NCBI RefSeq assembly: GCF_000006565.2
Contig: NC_031480.1
Location: 1,070,144 to 1,134,143 of the forward strand
DNA from: Toxoplasma gondii ME49
Lineage: Eukaryota > Apicomplexa > Conoidasida > Eucoccidiorida > Sarcocystidae
Length of the DNA stretch: 64,000 nucleotides
Direction: 5' to 3'
A program made the position numbers and the translations under genes. Within the stretch, counting starts at the first letter, position 1. Every line of letters begins with the position of its first letter. Below are positions 22,898-39,556 of the stretch, in pieces. Below the pieces are notes generated by a model, which did no database searches, had not been told where the DNA came from, and was given only the letters and a program-made list of their open reading frames with translations.

Positions 22898-25113
22898 GGT
22901 CCACTGTGGTTTACAAACTCAGTTATTTAGATGCTCCAGCCAGCCGCGCTCCATTGAAAACACTCCTCAGGGAAAGCTGCCTACGTGCCCGTCCGCGGCC
23001 AAGCAACTGGATCTGGCAATGAATCGGGCCGAAAGTACGCATTCCTGGGAGGAACCACCACTGCGTGCATTTCACGACGCGCGGGCGGTGGGTATGTTTG
23101 CCCCTTGCGCAATCTGAGCAAACACAGCGTAGAGCGTTGTCGAGTTTTTTGTGGTCGGTACGGGATTCAGGAAGGAAAGAATGCGGTGATATCACCATGG
23201 TCTCAATAAGCCTCTGTCCCGACTCCAGGTCGGCTTGTGCAGACCGTTATCACAGACGCACGCAGTCGTATGCTAACGAAGATCTCTGTTTCTGGAAAAA
23301 TGAGTTACAGCCTTCGGTGCACGGTCGGGCACAACAGGGCTACACAGAGGGAAGGATGACAAGGTGCCGGCAAGAAACAAGTCTTTGTGGAGTAGTGCAC
23401 GAATGCAGCTCAAAACAGTGATCCCAGACTCATAACCAGAGCAAAGATATAGGGCAGTTGAGTCCTCTGCCTCAACAAATTCAGATGAAGGTGGTTGGCG
23501 GCGTGCCCGAGATTGCCTTGCACAAATGTCTAACCGCAAGTAGAAGATCTGTACATGCACGCAGATGCTCTACGCACTAGAGCGTCGACACAAGAACGGC
23601 GCATGGAGAGTGCACTCCGTTCTTAACAGGAACCTGAAATAGAAGGGAAATACAGTGGTAAGTAGCGCGCCATAGCTGTGAGTAAGTTTCAAAAGTTTTT
23701 ATTTCAGTTGTTTTCTGGGCATCTCTACGTCTGCAACGCGATTGTCTCTGCGAGCGGTGAACAAGCGCATGCGAGAGACTGGGGCATTGAATGTGAATCG
23801 ATGCACCTGCACAGCTTTTCGCCAGCGCTATTTCTAGCGACTGGACATGGTCATGTGACAACACGGCATCGACTCAGATGGGAGTGAGAAAGATGCAAAC
23901 AGGTGCTGAAAAAACACCACTTAATAGAGGAGACAAACCCCGGTGGAGAAAGCGAAACGAGACTGGAACGGCAACGAAATAGAGAAGACACAGCCCCAAA
24001 CTCCCGACAGCGTGTTGCTCTGTCGGGCAGGCAGGCCAAGCTGGCAAGCCGCTAGCATGCCACGTGCTGTACTGCTGGCCCGAAACTACAGTGCGCAAGA
24101 ATTCACGGAGGACGGCAATGCTTTCTTCTTCGTTGCAGTTATGTTTTTGAAGGACGCATACAACTTCGTTTTCAGCCTTCACAGGTAAGGCTACTCGCAG
24201 GAGTTTTGAAAGTGGATGAGTATCCGTCGTCCGTCATATTTCGCTTCCAGCAGATTCTCTCTCCGTGATTTGCGTTTGAGCTGCTGGAGGCTCACATGCT
24301 AGTTGTAGAAAATACTGCAGTCCTCAGGGAATAAATGTGATATCAACCATGGAAATAACTCAGTTGCATTTTTTTCTAGTGTGTATCACCCTGTCCTGTG
24401 TCTCACCTTTTGACGGAACGCCCTCTCCCTAGTTTCATTTTACACCGCATCTTACGCGCAGGGGCTGCGCCCAGGATGGTCTCCCGGCTAGTTGCATGGG
24501 AGATTGGGGCTTCCAGCCTGTTTTCTGCCTGAAGGCGTTTCTGCATGTGTGTGAAAGGTGCCTCAAGAGTCGAGGCTTGAAGTCACTGACTCGGCTCACT
24601 TTGGGGATAGAGTTTTTTCTGTGCATGGTCCTCCGCGTGTGGTATTCCAGTTCGGTGTTTCACTTCAGCATGATGTGTGTTTTTCTCAGGATATCCAGAA
24701 CTTGTAACCAGAGAAGAAACTTCACTGTTCTGAATTTGATCACTCGAGTCATCGTCGCTCGCTGGATACCCGTGGTCACTACCAAAGGCAACGAGACTCA
24801 ACCGCGGCTGGCCCTGTCCCCTTTCAATATTGTTGTCTACAACACGCAGGCCCTTCTCCGGTGGAAACGGGTTTCCATGTGGTCGGTGAAGCTGTGGAAT
24901 CCGCTGCGAGATCTGAAGACGGAAAGTCATCGTTTGTTTCGTTTCGAATGCGTGTAACCCTTCAGTCAGTTTCAAAAAAGTGCCGACAAGAAATATCTTG
25001 TCGGTTCCAGCCGCTATTTAGTAAGCGACCGACAACAAGTACTGTTGCGTGATCTACAAAACTATAAAGGCGATTTAGCCATAAGTGAACATCGAGACGC
25101 TGCTGAGGCAAAA
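22898..25113. other. Divergent intergenic region, fusion gene / acidic orphan
   Basis: 2.2 kb upstream of both genes, expected to hold their promoters and 5' UTRs. Frames at 24496-24957 (+) and 24583-24975 (-) lie opposite each other and lack any domain. No coding exon could be supported. Confidence 0.45.
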
Positions 25114-26031
25114 ATGGATGAATTCGACGTGCGTGCGGTTGATCAGGGAACAGCAGCGGACGAGCAGGTGGACCAGGCCCCCTCAGTCCTTGCAGAAGAG
25201 AGGGACATAACCACGGAAGCATTGGCGCAGAGAAACAGTTATGGGAGCCAAGCGGAGGCTCCTTCAACGGCAGGGGAAGATAATGTGAAAGAAGATGTTT
25301 CGGTGAACAAGGGTGTGACAGTTCTCGTCGTGACGGATGTCAATGGCAGCGACCAAATCCAGAACAGCGGAGTCGAAGCGGATCAAAGACATGAACAGGA
25401 AGAAGAAGCGAAACATATGCTCGCTTCTGAAAGCAGAGAAGAGCTGCCTGACAGTGAGCTGGTTTCAGCTGGACCGAGACACGAGGAGGAGGAGGCAGCT
25501 TCGAGAAAATTGCACGACGCGGCGAGCGTCAAAGACGACCAACAGGCTGCACCGCAGAGCCGTCATGATGAACGGGAACGCAGAAACGAGAGAGGGACAA
25601 ACATGGTGACTGACTCACTAGAACGCGCATTTTCACTCATCCAAGGGGTATTTCAGTGCATCAGCAGAAGCCTGGAAAGAGTAACCCAGGAAGATTTCCG
25701 GGCTGCAGCGAGACAGAATATCCAAATGCTTGCAAGCGGAAACGTAACACCCTTGGAACAGTGCGTATCGAGCCTGCTAGGAGAGTGTTCAGGGTTGAGT
25801 GAGCAAGTGTTTCCATGTGCGGCGACAACGCCTGAGGGGTATGATTCAGATACTCCAAAGCCGCCACCCATAGTTATGATTGTTGACACGCCAGCAGGCC
25901 CCTACATACGCGTCGTGCCGAATGGTTTGGTGGATGAAGCCGTAAAGCAGGGTCTTGTCCGGGACGAAGATGTTCAGCTGCAGAGAGAGTTCCCATTTTC
26001 TCAGTCCAAGCAATCTACGAAACTGGCATAA
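25114..26031 (+). CDS. Acidic orphan protein, 305 residues
   Basis: A single uninterrupted exon. I chose the ATG at 25114 (aaaATGG context) because the frame further upstream has no ATG. The first 170 residues are strongly charged and rich in Glu, Asp, Gln and Ala, probably disordered. The middle (about 175-250) is helical, with SLERAFSLIQGVFQCISRSL and EQCVSSLLGECSGLSEQVF, and has three or four cysteines. The C-terminal part reads PPPIVMIVDTPAGPYIRVVP, which looks like a short beta structure. I recognise no family. No signal peptide or membrane segment is seen at this start, but an upstream exon in 24200-25000 could add one. The coding call rests on length, composition and start context. Confidence 0.6.
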   Translation: MDEFDVRAVDQGTAADEQVDQAPSVLAEERDITTEALAQRNSYGSQAEAPSTAGEDNVKEDVSVNKGVTVLVVTDVNGSDQIQNSGVEADQRHEQEEEAKHMLASESREELPDSELVSAGPRHEEEEAASRKLHDAASVKDDQQAAPQSRHDERERRNERGTNMVTDSLERAFSLIQGVFQCISRSLERVTQEDFRAAARQNIQMLASGNVTPLEQCVSSLLGECSGLSEQVFPCAATTPEGYDSDTPKPPPIVMIVDTPAGPYIRVVPNGLVDEAVKQGLVRDEDVQLQREFPFSQSKQSTKLA

Positions 26032-27145
26032 GGTCGCGTGGTGGTTGAGACTGTCGTCTAGGCGCCGCTGTTTCCATTGACGAATGTAAAGAAGCAAAGC
26101 AATTTGATTTGAAGCAACGCCAAAAGGAGTTTCGAATGCGTTTGTTTCCGGTTTCCTGATTATTTGGTGCCTCTAACCGGCCTTCTGGGGAACGCCGTCG
26201 CGTTAGGCCGCTTGCTGAAATTCCTGGTCCTCTGTTCACTGGTGAGGCACGCGTATGTAGGCGAACGTGAGGCTACGCAACAATTGGGTACGGGAACGTC
26301 CTTTGCTGTGGTTCACCTCCTGTGTCGCGGCCTGGTCCCTCTGTAGTGTTTCTCTGTCACATCACCTAAACATATCATCCTGGCCGATGTGGAGAACAGT
26401 ATAGTATAGCAGTCTGTTTCGCGGGAAACCATACTTGAGATGACTTCCTTCAGTATTCTGGTACAGCGGATACTACGCCTTCTGTACCAACTTCCGCTTT
26501 TAATCTAAGCGAACATTCGAATTGAGAGGCACTCACTCTCGCGATTCTGAATTCTGAAGTTGCTCCTATGGGGCACTTTTCGTGTGCTTGCATTGCTCCT
26601 CAGTTTCGTGAGAGATATTAAAACGTCGTTTCATAATGCGTATCAGATCTTATCGGTATTCGGCTTACGATGCGTAGCCTTTTATGAAGCCGGAAACTCA
26701 ATGCGGGCGAGGTTCGACATTGAAAGTGATCAGCAGTGGTGACTTTACGTTGCCTGAAGCTACACGGAATTAGTTGATCCGGGAATGGCACAGGGAAGTC
26801 ACTCCAACGAAGCGGGGCTCGAAATTATTGTCTTTTCGTCTTGGCAGTTTCTGTCAGTTCTCAACGCGGAAAGAGAGATTTCTTCAATGCCGTTGTCTCT
26901 TCGAGAGGAACAACTTCTCCTACATAATGCCATCACAGATTTCTTATGACTGGAGCCGTAAGGGAGTTCGAAAATGAGCTCTTGTGCTGTCTAAACTTGG
27001 CGCAGTCCCGATACGGAAACCATGGATATGATAGAGGATTTCATCAGCAATAAGCTTTCCAGACGGCTTGGCTGTTCCGTTCATTTGAACGGATGCATTC
27101 TACAAAGATACCACCACCAAAACCTCCACATAGTATTCTGTCTCA
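26032..27145. other. Convergent intergenic region
   Basis: Lies between the 3' ends of the acidic orphan and of the EF-hand-like gene. I see no coding frame. If the EF-hand-like gene uses the donor at 27180 instead of reading through, a last exon could hide here. Confidence 0.4.
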
Positions 27146-30063
27146 TTACTCTGGTCGAAACACTCCAACTTGACTCTCACCTTTCTTGGTAAAGTAGATA
27201 GAACCAATGGTATCCGTGATCGTTCGATCTTCTGGGGGAGGGTCGCCTTGCAGGTCTACTGACAATACGAAGTCCAAATAATTGAACTCTTTTTCGTTTC
27301 CTTTGTCGCAGTAGCGAAGACAAAGCTGCATACACACGAATATGTCTGCATCGGGGCAGCGTTTGCCTTTCTTAAAGAGAATGTCATGCCGTAACACATA
27401 CATTGGCAAACTCCATGGTGCGAAACGTGTCATCCTGTGATCTGCAGCATTTTCGAAATAGTGACTGCACACTTGCCGCCGTCAAACAAGCACTCACCAA
27501 GGTAACTTCTTTTTCCGATAAGGGCAATCCTAGCATGCTCATAATCCTGGAAAGTTGCGACTTTGTCACGTGCATCCTGAAAGCGAAGCGCAGGACAGGC
27601 AAGCAAATGAAACACTTTCACCTTTCTTTTACTGAGAATGAGTTATTATTTTGCTCGTCTCTGACGTGAGTGAAAAGGAGCTTCATTCTGTTTCCTGCCA
27701 AAAGCAGCCAAAGCAGATATTCCGAACGCCGTCAGTGCACATCTAACGTCCTCTGTTTGTCGAAGTCTTGAAAAGTCGGCTTGACTGCCTTTCGAGTCTT
27801 GGCGATGTTTGTTCGTATAACTTGCTCAAGTCTGTCAATTTGCGCCTGCACGCAGTCAGATATTGGATTCATCAATCAACCAGATCCGAGCAAAGCGGCA
27901 CGTGCCACCTGTTGCGACTGTAACGCGGCAGCCGTTGGTGATTCAAGCCAGATTACCTCCTCCTCTGGAAGAAGCTGAATGCGATTTCTTTTGGCGGGTT
28001 CTACAATTTCTTTCCCGGGCATGTTCACCCTGGCAAGCGGGTGCTTTTCCAGGTCCTGAATAGAGTCATCACCCAAATGAAGTTCGGGTGAGTACGTGAT
28101 TCCTCAAGGTGACTGTTGAAACATCCTGCTATAGTCACCTCGGTGACGTAGTAAAAAGCCAGACCCACCGCCATGGTAAATGCCCTGTCGATTTGATCAC
28201 AAAGTGCCTCATAATTGAACATTCCATCCGCACGGGAGTACTTCGCTACGAGGTAGTCCCAGTCATCCTGCACATCAGGCACCATCCTACCGCACTGCTT
28301 TATATGAAATGGTCCAGGTAAGTAAATCACGCGCCTCTAGAAGCAAATTGAAACAAAGAAGGCCTGACGTACGTCTGAGATGTGGATATTGAGTTTTGAA
28401 TCCAAGATTGCCCTTGCCTGGGTCCTTGTACAGTGGCCTTTCCGCAGATTATCAACATCCTTAAAGTTTTCTTTCATTTGAAGCTGTTTTAGAACGACTG
28501 CCGCCTGTTGTCAAAGCGATAGACACATGCATGAGGCTGCCATTGTGTCAACGATGTTTCCATGCAGTTGTGCAAAACGGTGACACAAGCCGCCCAAGTT
28601 TACATTTGTTGATGACTTTTGGAAAGAAAACGTCAGAGTACCTGCTCGTTCCTGTGTTGACGCGTACCACAGAAACATTTTCATAAGATAGGGTCTGCAG
28701 TTCTTACCTGGATTTTGCGTTCTGGTTCCATGTCTTCATGGGACCAACGACGATTCGACGAGCGAGGAGCATATGAAGAAGTTGCAAACGGTAGATAAAG
28801 TTCAGTCGCCTTGTCCGCGATCATATTATGAATGAAATTATAATTAACGTCTGCGTCCTCTCTACTGAAATATTCAGCGAGGAGAGCTATTTCTTCCTCA
28901 GTGAACTTTCCTGAATTATGGATCGACGGCAGAGTCGCATCACCCGAGCTTTATATCAGAGGGAGGATTGCTCCAGAGTCCCGTGGACCGAACTAAAGTG
29001 GTGCCAGTTCTCGGGTTACCGATATATGGAAGCATGCAGCGAAGGTGGCCGTACTGCCTGTTTGATCGCTGTGCACAGGTGCACTACTTCCTCCGCGGTT
29101 CACTCCCAAGGTTTTTCCCATAGAGAAGAGGGTTGCATACCTTCTGCAGCCTCAAAAGGAAACTGTCTTCTGAAAATAGCGCTAGAGACGTATCCGCTCC
29201 GAAGTTTATCGAAGTCCTGGTAGCAATATTTGAAAACAATACCACGAGCCCTTGATAGCAGTGCAAGACGCCGAATAATATCATCAATTTGAACCCTCTT
29301 CTCTACTGGAAGAACTCTGGGAGTGAAGCGCGGAGGAAGGCATGCACCTGCGGGGGGAAAATCAAGTACATTGTCAACAGTGGCCACCATGCTGCAACCT
29401 ATCATGTTGAACACAGAAACGAACGAAACAACTAGTATAGGAATTGGCGCTCGTACATGACTGTCATAACTCTCACTAATTTCCAGTGTAAAAAGCCCTC
29501 GACGGCTAACCATCAATCATTCACCCCAGCAGCATCATATCCAATGAACGTGCGTATACGTGTAGATGAGGATGAAAGCCACAAGACGGCTACAGATGTT
29601 TTCTTCTCCTTTACCGCAGTCTAGCCGTGAACAAGGGCAAAATGATGGTGTCAATACCTTTGCTGTGCGGGAACACCCATTACAAAGCCTCCTGGAAGCC
29701 TCTCGTGCAGACTGACTGTTACAGTGGTTACCCACCTGGAGGTGGCGGCTCGAGGAGTGGGTTTTTCTCTGCTTGAGTTATTCTGAAAACTGTGTTTATG
29801 TTGTCACAAAACTCATAGTAGCGAACCCCTCCTGTCTTCTCATCCGCATACTTGTGGAAGAGCACCTTAGCTTCATCGTGGTCTAAAGACACTCCGCACT
29901 GGTTTAGGGCTCGCACGAATTGCTGCTGGCCCACAACCCGGTGATGCAAAAGGTCAAACCGCTGGATGAACTCTTGTATGCGGATTCTTCGTGGAAATAT
30001 TATACTTTTGATTCGTTGCTCGATCGCTTCGACGTTCGGCGGATATGAGTCATTGGTCGCCAT
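27146..30063 (-). CDS. EF-hand-like repeat protein
   Basis: Nine exons: 29736-30063, 29141-29347, 28708-28910, 28373-28504, 28169-28294, 27957-28055, 27748-27845, 27498-27576, 27146-27325. They total 1452 nt (483 residues) with consistent phases. Four related modules follow one another, each a helix pair like RIRIQEFIQRFDLLHHRVVG or KAVKPTFQDFDKQRTMHVTK, then a second half such as YADEKTGGVRYYEFCDNINT, KYSRADGMFNYEALCDQI or RYCDKGNEKEFNYLDFVLS. These are EF-hand pairs, but the loops lack a full set of Asp/Glu/Asn calcium ligands, so most probably do not bind calcium. Arrays of degenerate EF-hand pairs occur in axonemal and cytoskeletal proteins of protists; a role in the male gamete flagellum or the apical cytoskeleton is only a guess. 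The last exon is read through to a TAA at 27146; a good GTGAGA donor at 27180 means the true 3' end may differ. Confidence 0.8.
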
Positions 30064-31787
30064 GTTTGGTAGTACATTCCAGGTAAAAACTACACAAGCA
30101 GGACCTATCAGCCGCTTTTACGCGGCGGATATATGTGAATGCGAATAAGCGTTCTCTTCGCATCGGGGCTGAAACCTACCTTATGCAGAAACGAATGCTC
30201 TTGACAACGCATTAAGTCACAACGAAAGAAGCTTTTAAACTCGCATGCAGTTAATTTTCGTATTCGGCTCTTTTCTACGGGGCGTGCATCTGGTCCCGCA
30301 CACGCTTCATCCGGCGCCAATACAGATTTCGTTTCTTGTCTCTAAACGTACAACATTTCCGTCCATTCAAATGGGTTTCGTCGTGTCCACTTTCAACGCA
30401 TAGACCTTTCAGATTGGGAAAAATTTCGCGGGAAGCTTCAGTCTCGGATGGTTCGTCATCGTCGTGGCAGCAACCGCAGCCCCAAACTGTCGGGACCTCT
30501 CATGTAGACCCCAACACAACGCTCTGTCCGCCAAAGCCACTAATGGTTGCCGTTTTCATCGCTGCTTTGCCTCTATGTAGACCGTCTCCATAGAGGGAAT
30601 GCAGACCAAGGATAGCCGGGAGTTTGCAATGAGTCCTCTTTCGTCAGCATATATGAATCGCACAGGAGCGCTTGAGTGCGTGCCAACTGCACGAGACTAG
30701 AGCCATTCCGTGACACAAGGCTATTCGGGAGCTTCGTCGAAAACACTCTGTGACAAAGCCAAAGTTCCTCTTTAGTGCCCTCACTCCACCTTGGTAGCCT
30801 GTTATCTAACATACAAGTAACTGTCACTCACATGAGCAGCTGGAGGCGCGTTAGCGTTCACACAGCTTCAGCAGATGGCCTTACTGGACCTTGTCGCAGA
30901 AGCGCTAGCCTTGAAATGCACTTTATTTTTCCCATATCACATCTTTGACGATGGAGACAACGACCATGATACTGTAGACCAGTGACAATCGATGTGCGAA
31001 ACTGTAGCGTTTCTATTAACTGGCGTCGCCTCCGACGAATCAGCAAGATGCGTTGGTTTTTCTGCTTGCGAGCACACGCACACCGGGTCTCACGTCAGGT
31101 CGTTTTTCGGTTGCATGAAAGCTGTCTGCGGTGTCGCTCCAGCAATCGATGAAATAGAGGAAAGCGCACAGCGACAGATGCCAGCGTAGCAAAATCACAG
31201 GAGCATTTGTGCAAAGCGTCTAGGTTTCCGCGTTCATACAAATCGGCTTGTCACGCTTTCAGTTCGATCATAGAGCACCAGGGATAGACGCGGCATCGCA
31301 CAGTCTTCTCTGTTTTTTGTCCTGTTGCCAAAATTGCAGCCGTGAGGCAGCATGTCACGCTGGTGCGTTGACAAGGGAGAGGCTGTTTGTCTGAATTGTC
31401 ATGGTAGCGTATTTGTTTTTTTTCCAGAGAGGCAGGTGCTAGCACCTCCGTGCAGGCAATTCACCCATTACAGTGGAAGCGACAAAGTGTGCAGACCAGT
31501 TTCTCAGTGTCTGACATCGCTGAACTACTCAACAAACCACGGAAAAGAAGGAAAAACACTCTCACGAAACATGGCAACAGAACGTTTCGGACGCTGGTGT
31601 GGCTCGTGTAGATTATTCCCTCCGGAGAGTGTGCCGTACGCCTGTGTACGTACACACGATGTTACTCATCACATTCCCGACACCCGATTCTCGCACGCCT
31701 ACGCAGGTGTGTTTTTTAGTACCCCACTGTCCCGCCAAAAACACTGCTTCTGGTTTTAAACTGCGTCTTTCTCTCGGACAGGAAACA
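30064..31787. other. Divergent intergenic region, EF-hand-like / secreted orphan
   Basis: 1.7 kb between two start codons pointing away from each other. No frame looks coding. Expected to contain both promoters and 5' UTRs. Confidence 0.45.
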
Positions 31788-33456
31788 ATGAAGGTCTCAG
31801 CAACCGCATCCGCAAGCTGCATAGCCGTCCTTGCTCTAGTTGCCTGCAGGAGTGAAGCCTCTCCTGCCTTCTTGGGCAGCCGAGGTCTTGGATCCAGATT
31901 TGAACAGCCACAAACCGTGGAAAAGGGTAGGGTAGTCTTTCTGGAAATGCATCTAGAATGACATCTCGAAATGCAACGCGACAGAAGTCGAGGATGCAGA
32001 AGAGGAGCTGAAAACAGCCGAAGGTACATCGTGTGTCTTGCCACGAAAATGTGCAGTTAGCAGTTTCCTCTTTCCTTCAGACGATGCTGCGCTTGAGGAA
32101 AAGAATTTGGAGAGTGAAATATCCTATAGAGATAGTTTGCGGAGTCAGGAGCAACGCGATGTGGGACCGTTGCTTGATGGGTCAACCCAGACAACGAACC
32201 CTTTAATTTTGAGTGTCCAGGAATCTGCAGCGAAAGGGATGATTAACGTAGACGCTGAGGCCCCCGGCTGTTCGGTAGAAACCGTACGAAAGTTTGACAG
32301 CTCTCAGCCGCAGTTGTTGCACTACTTGAATTCATCAGACCGGAGACATGGATGTGGCGACAGATCCTACAGATGTCTTAACTACTGTGCCCATGAGTAT
32401 ATCGATTTCCAAGAGGCACTTGAGCGTAAACTACAAGGGTAAATCACTCACAGCCATATCAGCTGCTTCGGTGTGGCCACCTTTGACAGCAGGACGAGAG
32501 CTTAAGCCTGTGATGAAAATTCCGCTACTAGAAATAAAAACGCCTATAAACACACTTGCACGGAGCAGACGGTGTAAGTTCCGGATTGCCGCTTGTGCTC
32601 ATCACGTTATCTGAACGTCTCTGCAGGCTTCAGACTGTTTCACCGCACCAAGCCGCTCGTTTTCTGCGCGGACGACACGGCCGCTAGAGAGTAACAGGAT
32701 AAGCATGCTGATATACAAAAAACACGATGCAGCGAGGTACATTCAACAGCGAATGGATTGCAAATATCTACAAAGCCGTGTTCTGTATCAACTCTGGCAA
32801 CCTACTCACACCAGTACAGCAGAAAGCAAAACGGGGTGAGCGCTAAAACACAGATGAAAGTTCTCTTGTGTTCTTTGAAACGACGTATCTAGAGAAGGGC
32901 GAATCCGTTCCCTTGCCCTCAAAAAGTACCAAAGTCCAGGTGAGTCTACTTTCTCCACGTTTGTCGATGCCCTCAATGAACTTCCGGTCTTTTCGTAGAG
33001 GTGGATCAAAGAGATAGCTCGACAAGGTGAGTAGCGACGGCCGGTGTCCATGCTAAAGATAGACTACAAGGGTTCAATGTGACAGAGGCTGAAGCGCTCA
33101 AAGAAGTCCAGGTTTGTACATTTCTACCTTTCACAGAAAACATTTCGATAACTTGTTTCCATTTAGGAAGGTGAAATGATGCATAGGAAGAAGAAAAATG
33201 TTGTTGAGGAAGTCGAGGTTAGTGGCAGAGAGCATGGTACCAGTAATCCACAGCAAACAGAAACGATTTACAACAGATCGTGGGAGGTTCTGCTGGAGCG
33301 CCACCGAAGGTACGCTGTTTCTACCAACGAGACGATTGGAGCAATAGGGTTTCACCGCAAACTTGCATCCAGGTGACTGTTAATGGTGACGAACTCGCAT
33401 TTTCCCACGCAGGACAACGAGAACAACTCATGAATGCAAATAATCAAGAGTTCTAG
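31788..33456 (+). CDS. Predicted secreted protein of unknown function
   Basis: Ten exons: 31788-31926, 31985-32023, 32081-32438, 32750-32835, 32893-32939, 32999-33026, 33071-33111, 33167-33217, 33277-33309, 33373-33456. The phases close to 906 nt, 301 residues. It begins with a signal peptide, MKVSATASASCIAVLALVAC, with likely cleavage near residues 24-26. An acidic helix follows (EVEDAEEELKTAEDDAALEE), then a part with several cysteines (about 130-165), then SEWIANIYKAVFCINSGNLL or a variant of it, WIKEIARQGFNVTEAEALKE and a lysine cluster, ending LMNANNQEF. Many exons are only 28-51 bases, so boundaries are less sure than for conserved genes. The exon 3-4 intron has a weak pyrimidine tract. 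I do not recognise a family. Micronemes, dense granules, rhoptries or the parasite surface are all possible destinations. Confidence 0.6.
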
Positions 33457-33522
33457 TCAGCGGTGAGTTTTTCTATTTTTTGACCTCAGGTGTTCATCCT
33501 TCTCGTAGCCATTGGTCATCCT

Positions 33523-38505
<4,983 letters not shown>

Positions 38506-39556
38506 TGTCACGCAAAATATAACTCAGACTGTTTGTGTACCAGAAAAAATCTACCCTTTAGTTTCGTAGCCGTTGCATGGTTTAGTCGTTTTGACACCTG
38601 TAAAGCGTCTTTTAGCCAGGACTCCGAGAAAAACTCCGAGTGGCTGCGGCTGCGCGTAGAAGCAGGCAAAAGCGAGAGGGGGGTTGGGAACAGTTGGCCA
38701 CTGGCTTTGGAGACGAGCTGTGTTCACAGAAAAGAAGCGAAAATTGGAGCGCTTTGAGCTGGAGCGGGGGCAGCAACTTCTTTTTCAGGGGAGGCGACCC
38801 AAAATCTATGCATGTCAGCGTTGTCACGAGATAGTCAACATTTCCTCAGGGCAGCGAAGAGTCGGGAACAGCGCAGCATTGACATCTCCACAGGATTGGT
38901 AGCTAAATTTTTAGCCAGCAGCAACTTCATGCCACCGACGAGGTTAACAATAAAGATATCGATAGCGATTTCGGTACCTCTCCACCGGCCGAGGATGGGA
39001 TGTCTCCGTTTCCCCTGCCCCGTTCTCGTCTAACCTTCCGGAAAGCATGCAATGAAAACATGTATTCATTTGAGGAGGGCCAGACAGCCCCAGAACGGTT
39101 AGTCACACGCAGTCTGCACGCTCTCGTGAGAACAGAAACGGATGAGGCAAACAGTGTGTACCGGGTTCGACGAGCATAACGTATCACGATTCTCGAGTCA
39201 ATGAAGACTGTTAGGACCCATGAGAGTGCAGGGATATTTCGTTCTTCTACATTTCGTCTTTCTTATGGCAATGCTCCTGCGCTGCGCAACTCCGGTATCT
39301 GGCATGCGGAACGATTTTGCGGGAGAGACGAACGCGAACATTGTCAAAAGCTCGCGGCACCGTCCGAGAAGAACTTGCGTGCATGCAGTCGGTCCATTCG
39401 CCGTACGGAACCGTAACGAGACAAAGCATGTGACAAGTTCGTGAGCCCAGAATCGAAGGTGTTTGCACCACAACTTTCTTCTCCACTTCCGCAGCCGTGC
39501 ATATCCGCACAAACAGACATATTTCTGCACTCTGTCCTTGTCTCTTCTTGTCCACA
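38506..39556. other. Divergent promoter region, KRI1 / eEF1B
   Basis: About 1.05 kb separates the two start codons. Both genes serve ribosome making or translation, so shared control is plausible but not shown. An AGAGACG element lies inside. Confidence 0.55.
39324..39330 (+). promoter_or_regulatory. WGAGACG-type motif upstream of eEF1B
   Basis: The heptamer AGAGACG stands 226 bases before the eEF1B start codon. WGAGACG is an established cis-element of Toxoplasma promoters. A single heptamer can occur by chance. Confidence 0.4.

Noticed and set aside
24496..24975. Two overlapping opposite-strand frames (24496-24957 and 24583-24975)
   Set aside because: They are complements of each other, lack a domain, and lie where a long 5' UTR is expected.
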